From positions 1 through 7,580 of the forward strand of contig CAKOXR010000042.1 in the NCBI GenBank assembly GCA_934130215.1: DNA of 7,580 nt. The letters run 5' to 3'. The DNA comes from an uncultured Bacilli bacterium. Lineage in GTDB: Bacteria; Bacillota_I; Bacilli_A; RF39; UBA660. Positions 6,885 to 7,580 of this stretch are shown here, one piece after another. The notes below the pieces were generated by a model. It made no database searches. It saw only the letters and a program-made list of their open reading frames with translations, and was not told the origin of the DNA. Made by a program: the position numbers and the translations under genes. Within the stretch, counting starts at the first letter, position 1; every line of letters starts with the position of its first letter.

Positions 6885-6913
6885 AATAAAAATGTTAAAT
6901 TTTTATTTTTTTT
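6885..6913 (+). terminator. A/T-only intrinsic terminator ending the operon
   Basis: AATAAAAAT (6885-6893) and ATTTTTATT (6899-6907) form a perfect 9-bp stem with a 5-nt loop, and the T run continues to 6913 (eight T from 6906). It lies 22 nt after the last stop codon of the operon. The stem has no G-C pair, so it is weak; in DNA this AT-rich, it may also be chance. Confidence 0.45.
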
Positions 6914-6984
6914 ATAATAATATTAATAGAATATCAAAATATAAAAAATATAATATTATAAAAAGGTTTTTTTAGTAAATTAAC

Positions 6985-7012
6985 TTGACAAAAACTAAAA
7001 ATCTTTTATAAT
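6985..7012 (+). promoter_or_regulatory. Perfect-consensus sigma-A promoter of the vWA gene
   Basis: TTGACA (6985-6990), a 16-nt spacer and TATAAT (7007-7012) match both consensus hexamers exactly. Transcription would start near 7019, leaving an untranslated leader of about 80 nt before ATG 7100. I saw no strong hairpin or recognisable riboswitch in that leader. The promoter implies strong expression, or an otherwise strong promoter held down by a regulator. The rest of the 6863-7099 gap holds the operon terminator and AT-rich sequence without a gene. Confidence 0.8.
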
Positions 7013-7088
7013 AAATAATCGAATTCAAATATTTTGGTATTTTGCTTATAAAAAGTAAGAAAAATAAAGGAATGTTTGGAAAATTTCA

Positions 7089-7095
7089 GGGAGGG
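7089..7095 (+). promoter_or_regulatory. Strong ribosome binding site of the vWA gene
   Basis: GGGAGGG, with its GGAGG core 5 nt before ATG 7100, fixes the start of the secreted vWA protein and is among the strongest sites in the window. Confidence 0.75.
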
Positions 7096-7099
7096 TTAA

Positions 7100-7580
7100 A
7101 TGAAAGAAATATTTAGAAAATTCACTAGTATAGTGATGGTAATTGTTACATTACTAGATATGTTCTTAGGGCCTATTTGTGTTCTTGCTAAAGAAGCAGA
7201 ACCAAAAAAAGGTGATTTAAGATACGGGAATGACTATAAAAGTGAAATTGGTGAAAATGTTTCAGTAACTGAAGGAAGTTTTAAATCCGAAGGCGATGTT
7301 GAGATTCGTAAAACTGTTACTAAGTTAGATAATAATGGTAAATATGAAGTTAAATTCGAAGCTCGCGGAAAGGATAAAGGCGAAACAACTTATAGCGAAG
7401 CTCCTATTTATGCTGTTATAGTTTTTGATAGATCAAATTCAATGACTAATAAAAGTAATAAATGGAAAAATGCTAAAACTGCTGCTAGAGCATTTGCTGA
7501 AGGTTTAATTAAGAAATATCCTAACTCAAAACTTGCAATGGTTACTTTTGGAACAAAAGCACAAACAACTCAAGAGTTTA
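7100..7580 (+). CDS. Secreted von Willebrand factor A domain protein, cut by the right window edge
   Basis: The reading frame is open from ATG 7100 to the window end (160 codons seen, no stop). Residues 1-30 look like a Sec signal peptide: basic MKEIFRKF, a hydrophobic stretch, then V-L-A before K31, a plausible signal peptidase I site. The only Cys (C27) is not in a lipobox. Residues 31-100 are polar with alternating hydrophobics, perhaps a beta-rich lead domain. A vWA domain begins near 104: A-V-I-V-F-D-R-S-N-S, with the MIDAS metal-binding D110, S112 and S114, then a helix and A-M-V-T-F-G (146-151). Such proteins are usually surface adhesins or pilus-tip subunits; the missing C-terminus (a sortase LPxTG signal would help) is needed to decide. 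It has its own perfect-consensus promoter. Codons such as CGT, CGC, GGC, GAG and AAG, rare in the operon, occur here and G+C is about 30-35%, suggesting high expression or a different origin. Confidence 0.82.
   Translation, partial: MKEIFRKFTSIVMVIVTLLDMFLGPICVLAKEAEPKKGDLRYGNDYKSEIGENVSVTEGSFKSEGDVEIRKTVTKLDNNGKYEVKFEARGKDKGETTYSEAPIYAVIVFDRSNSMTNKSNKWKNAKTAARAFAEGLIKKYPNSKLAMVTFGTKAQTTQEF

Noticed and set aside
6911..6967. Second A/T inverted repeat after the operon
   Set aside because: The arms (TTATAATAATATT-like and AATATTATAA) are imperfect and purely A/T with a long loop. Such pairings are expected by chance in sequence this AT-rich.
7019..7099. Riboswitch or structured leader upstream of the vWA gene
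   Set aside because: Only a 4-bp CTTA/TAAG pairing is visible and no conserved riboswitch core was recognised in about 80 nt.
7072..7116. Possible 14-residue leader peptide overlapping the vWA start
   Set aside because: The AAAGG before it is only one base from the ATG, too close for a ribosome site, and the peptide has no recognisable regulatory codon run.

Overview
This is a very AT-rich stretch, with genes mostly about 20-30% GC and one far lower. It comes from a bacterium that uses TGA as stop (comN, rel) and TGG for Trp, so it is not a code-4 mollicute. The gene set (SpoVB-type flippase, ComN-family regulator, bifunctional Rel, Dtd) and the strong Shine-Dalgarno sites point to a low-GC member of the Bacillota. 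An uncultured Bacilli/Erysipelotrichia-like gut lineage is my best guess. This is inference from gene content, not a taxonomic match.

Layout. Positions 1-21 (minus strand) hold the first seven codons of a gene that runs off the left edge. Positions 22-176 hold its ribosome binding site, a hairpin terminator serving the flippase gene, and a run of four 10-bp tandem repeats. A SpoVB/MurJ-like flippase gene lies on the minus strand (177-1466). A short divergent promoter region (1467-1561) follows, then a tightly packed plus-strand operon: M3 oligopeptidase (1562-3070), ComN-family small protein (3072-3341), bifunctional (p)ppGpp synthetase/hydrolase (3345-5495), D-aminoacyl-tRNA deacylase (5492-5926) and an AI-2E-family membrane protein (5927-6862). 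The gaps are 1 nt, 3 nt, a 4-nt overlap and 0 nt. An A/T-only terminator ends the operon. The intergenic region then carries a perfect-consensus sigma-A promoter that drives a secreted von Willebrand factor A (vWA) protein, which runs off the right edge.

How the genes fit together. The operon is mostly housekeeping and stress functions: the alarmone enzyme, tRNA quality control, peptide breakdown and a small post-transcriptional regulator. From memory, the order spoVB ... comN ... relA-dtd matches the Bacillus subtilis chromosome with several genes (secDF, recJ, apt) missing, so this looks like a condensed ancestral neighbourhood. The vWA gene is a separate unit with different codon use and probably acts at the cell surface.

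I see no mobile element, CRISPR array, RNA gene or defence system, and nothing I would call a new system. The best leads are a strong terminator-like hairpin inside the AI-2E coding sequence (5998-6043), an M3 peptidase that seems to lack a conserved active-site His, and the repeat/hairpin region at 51-160.
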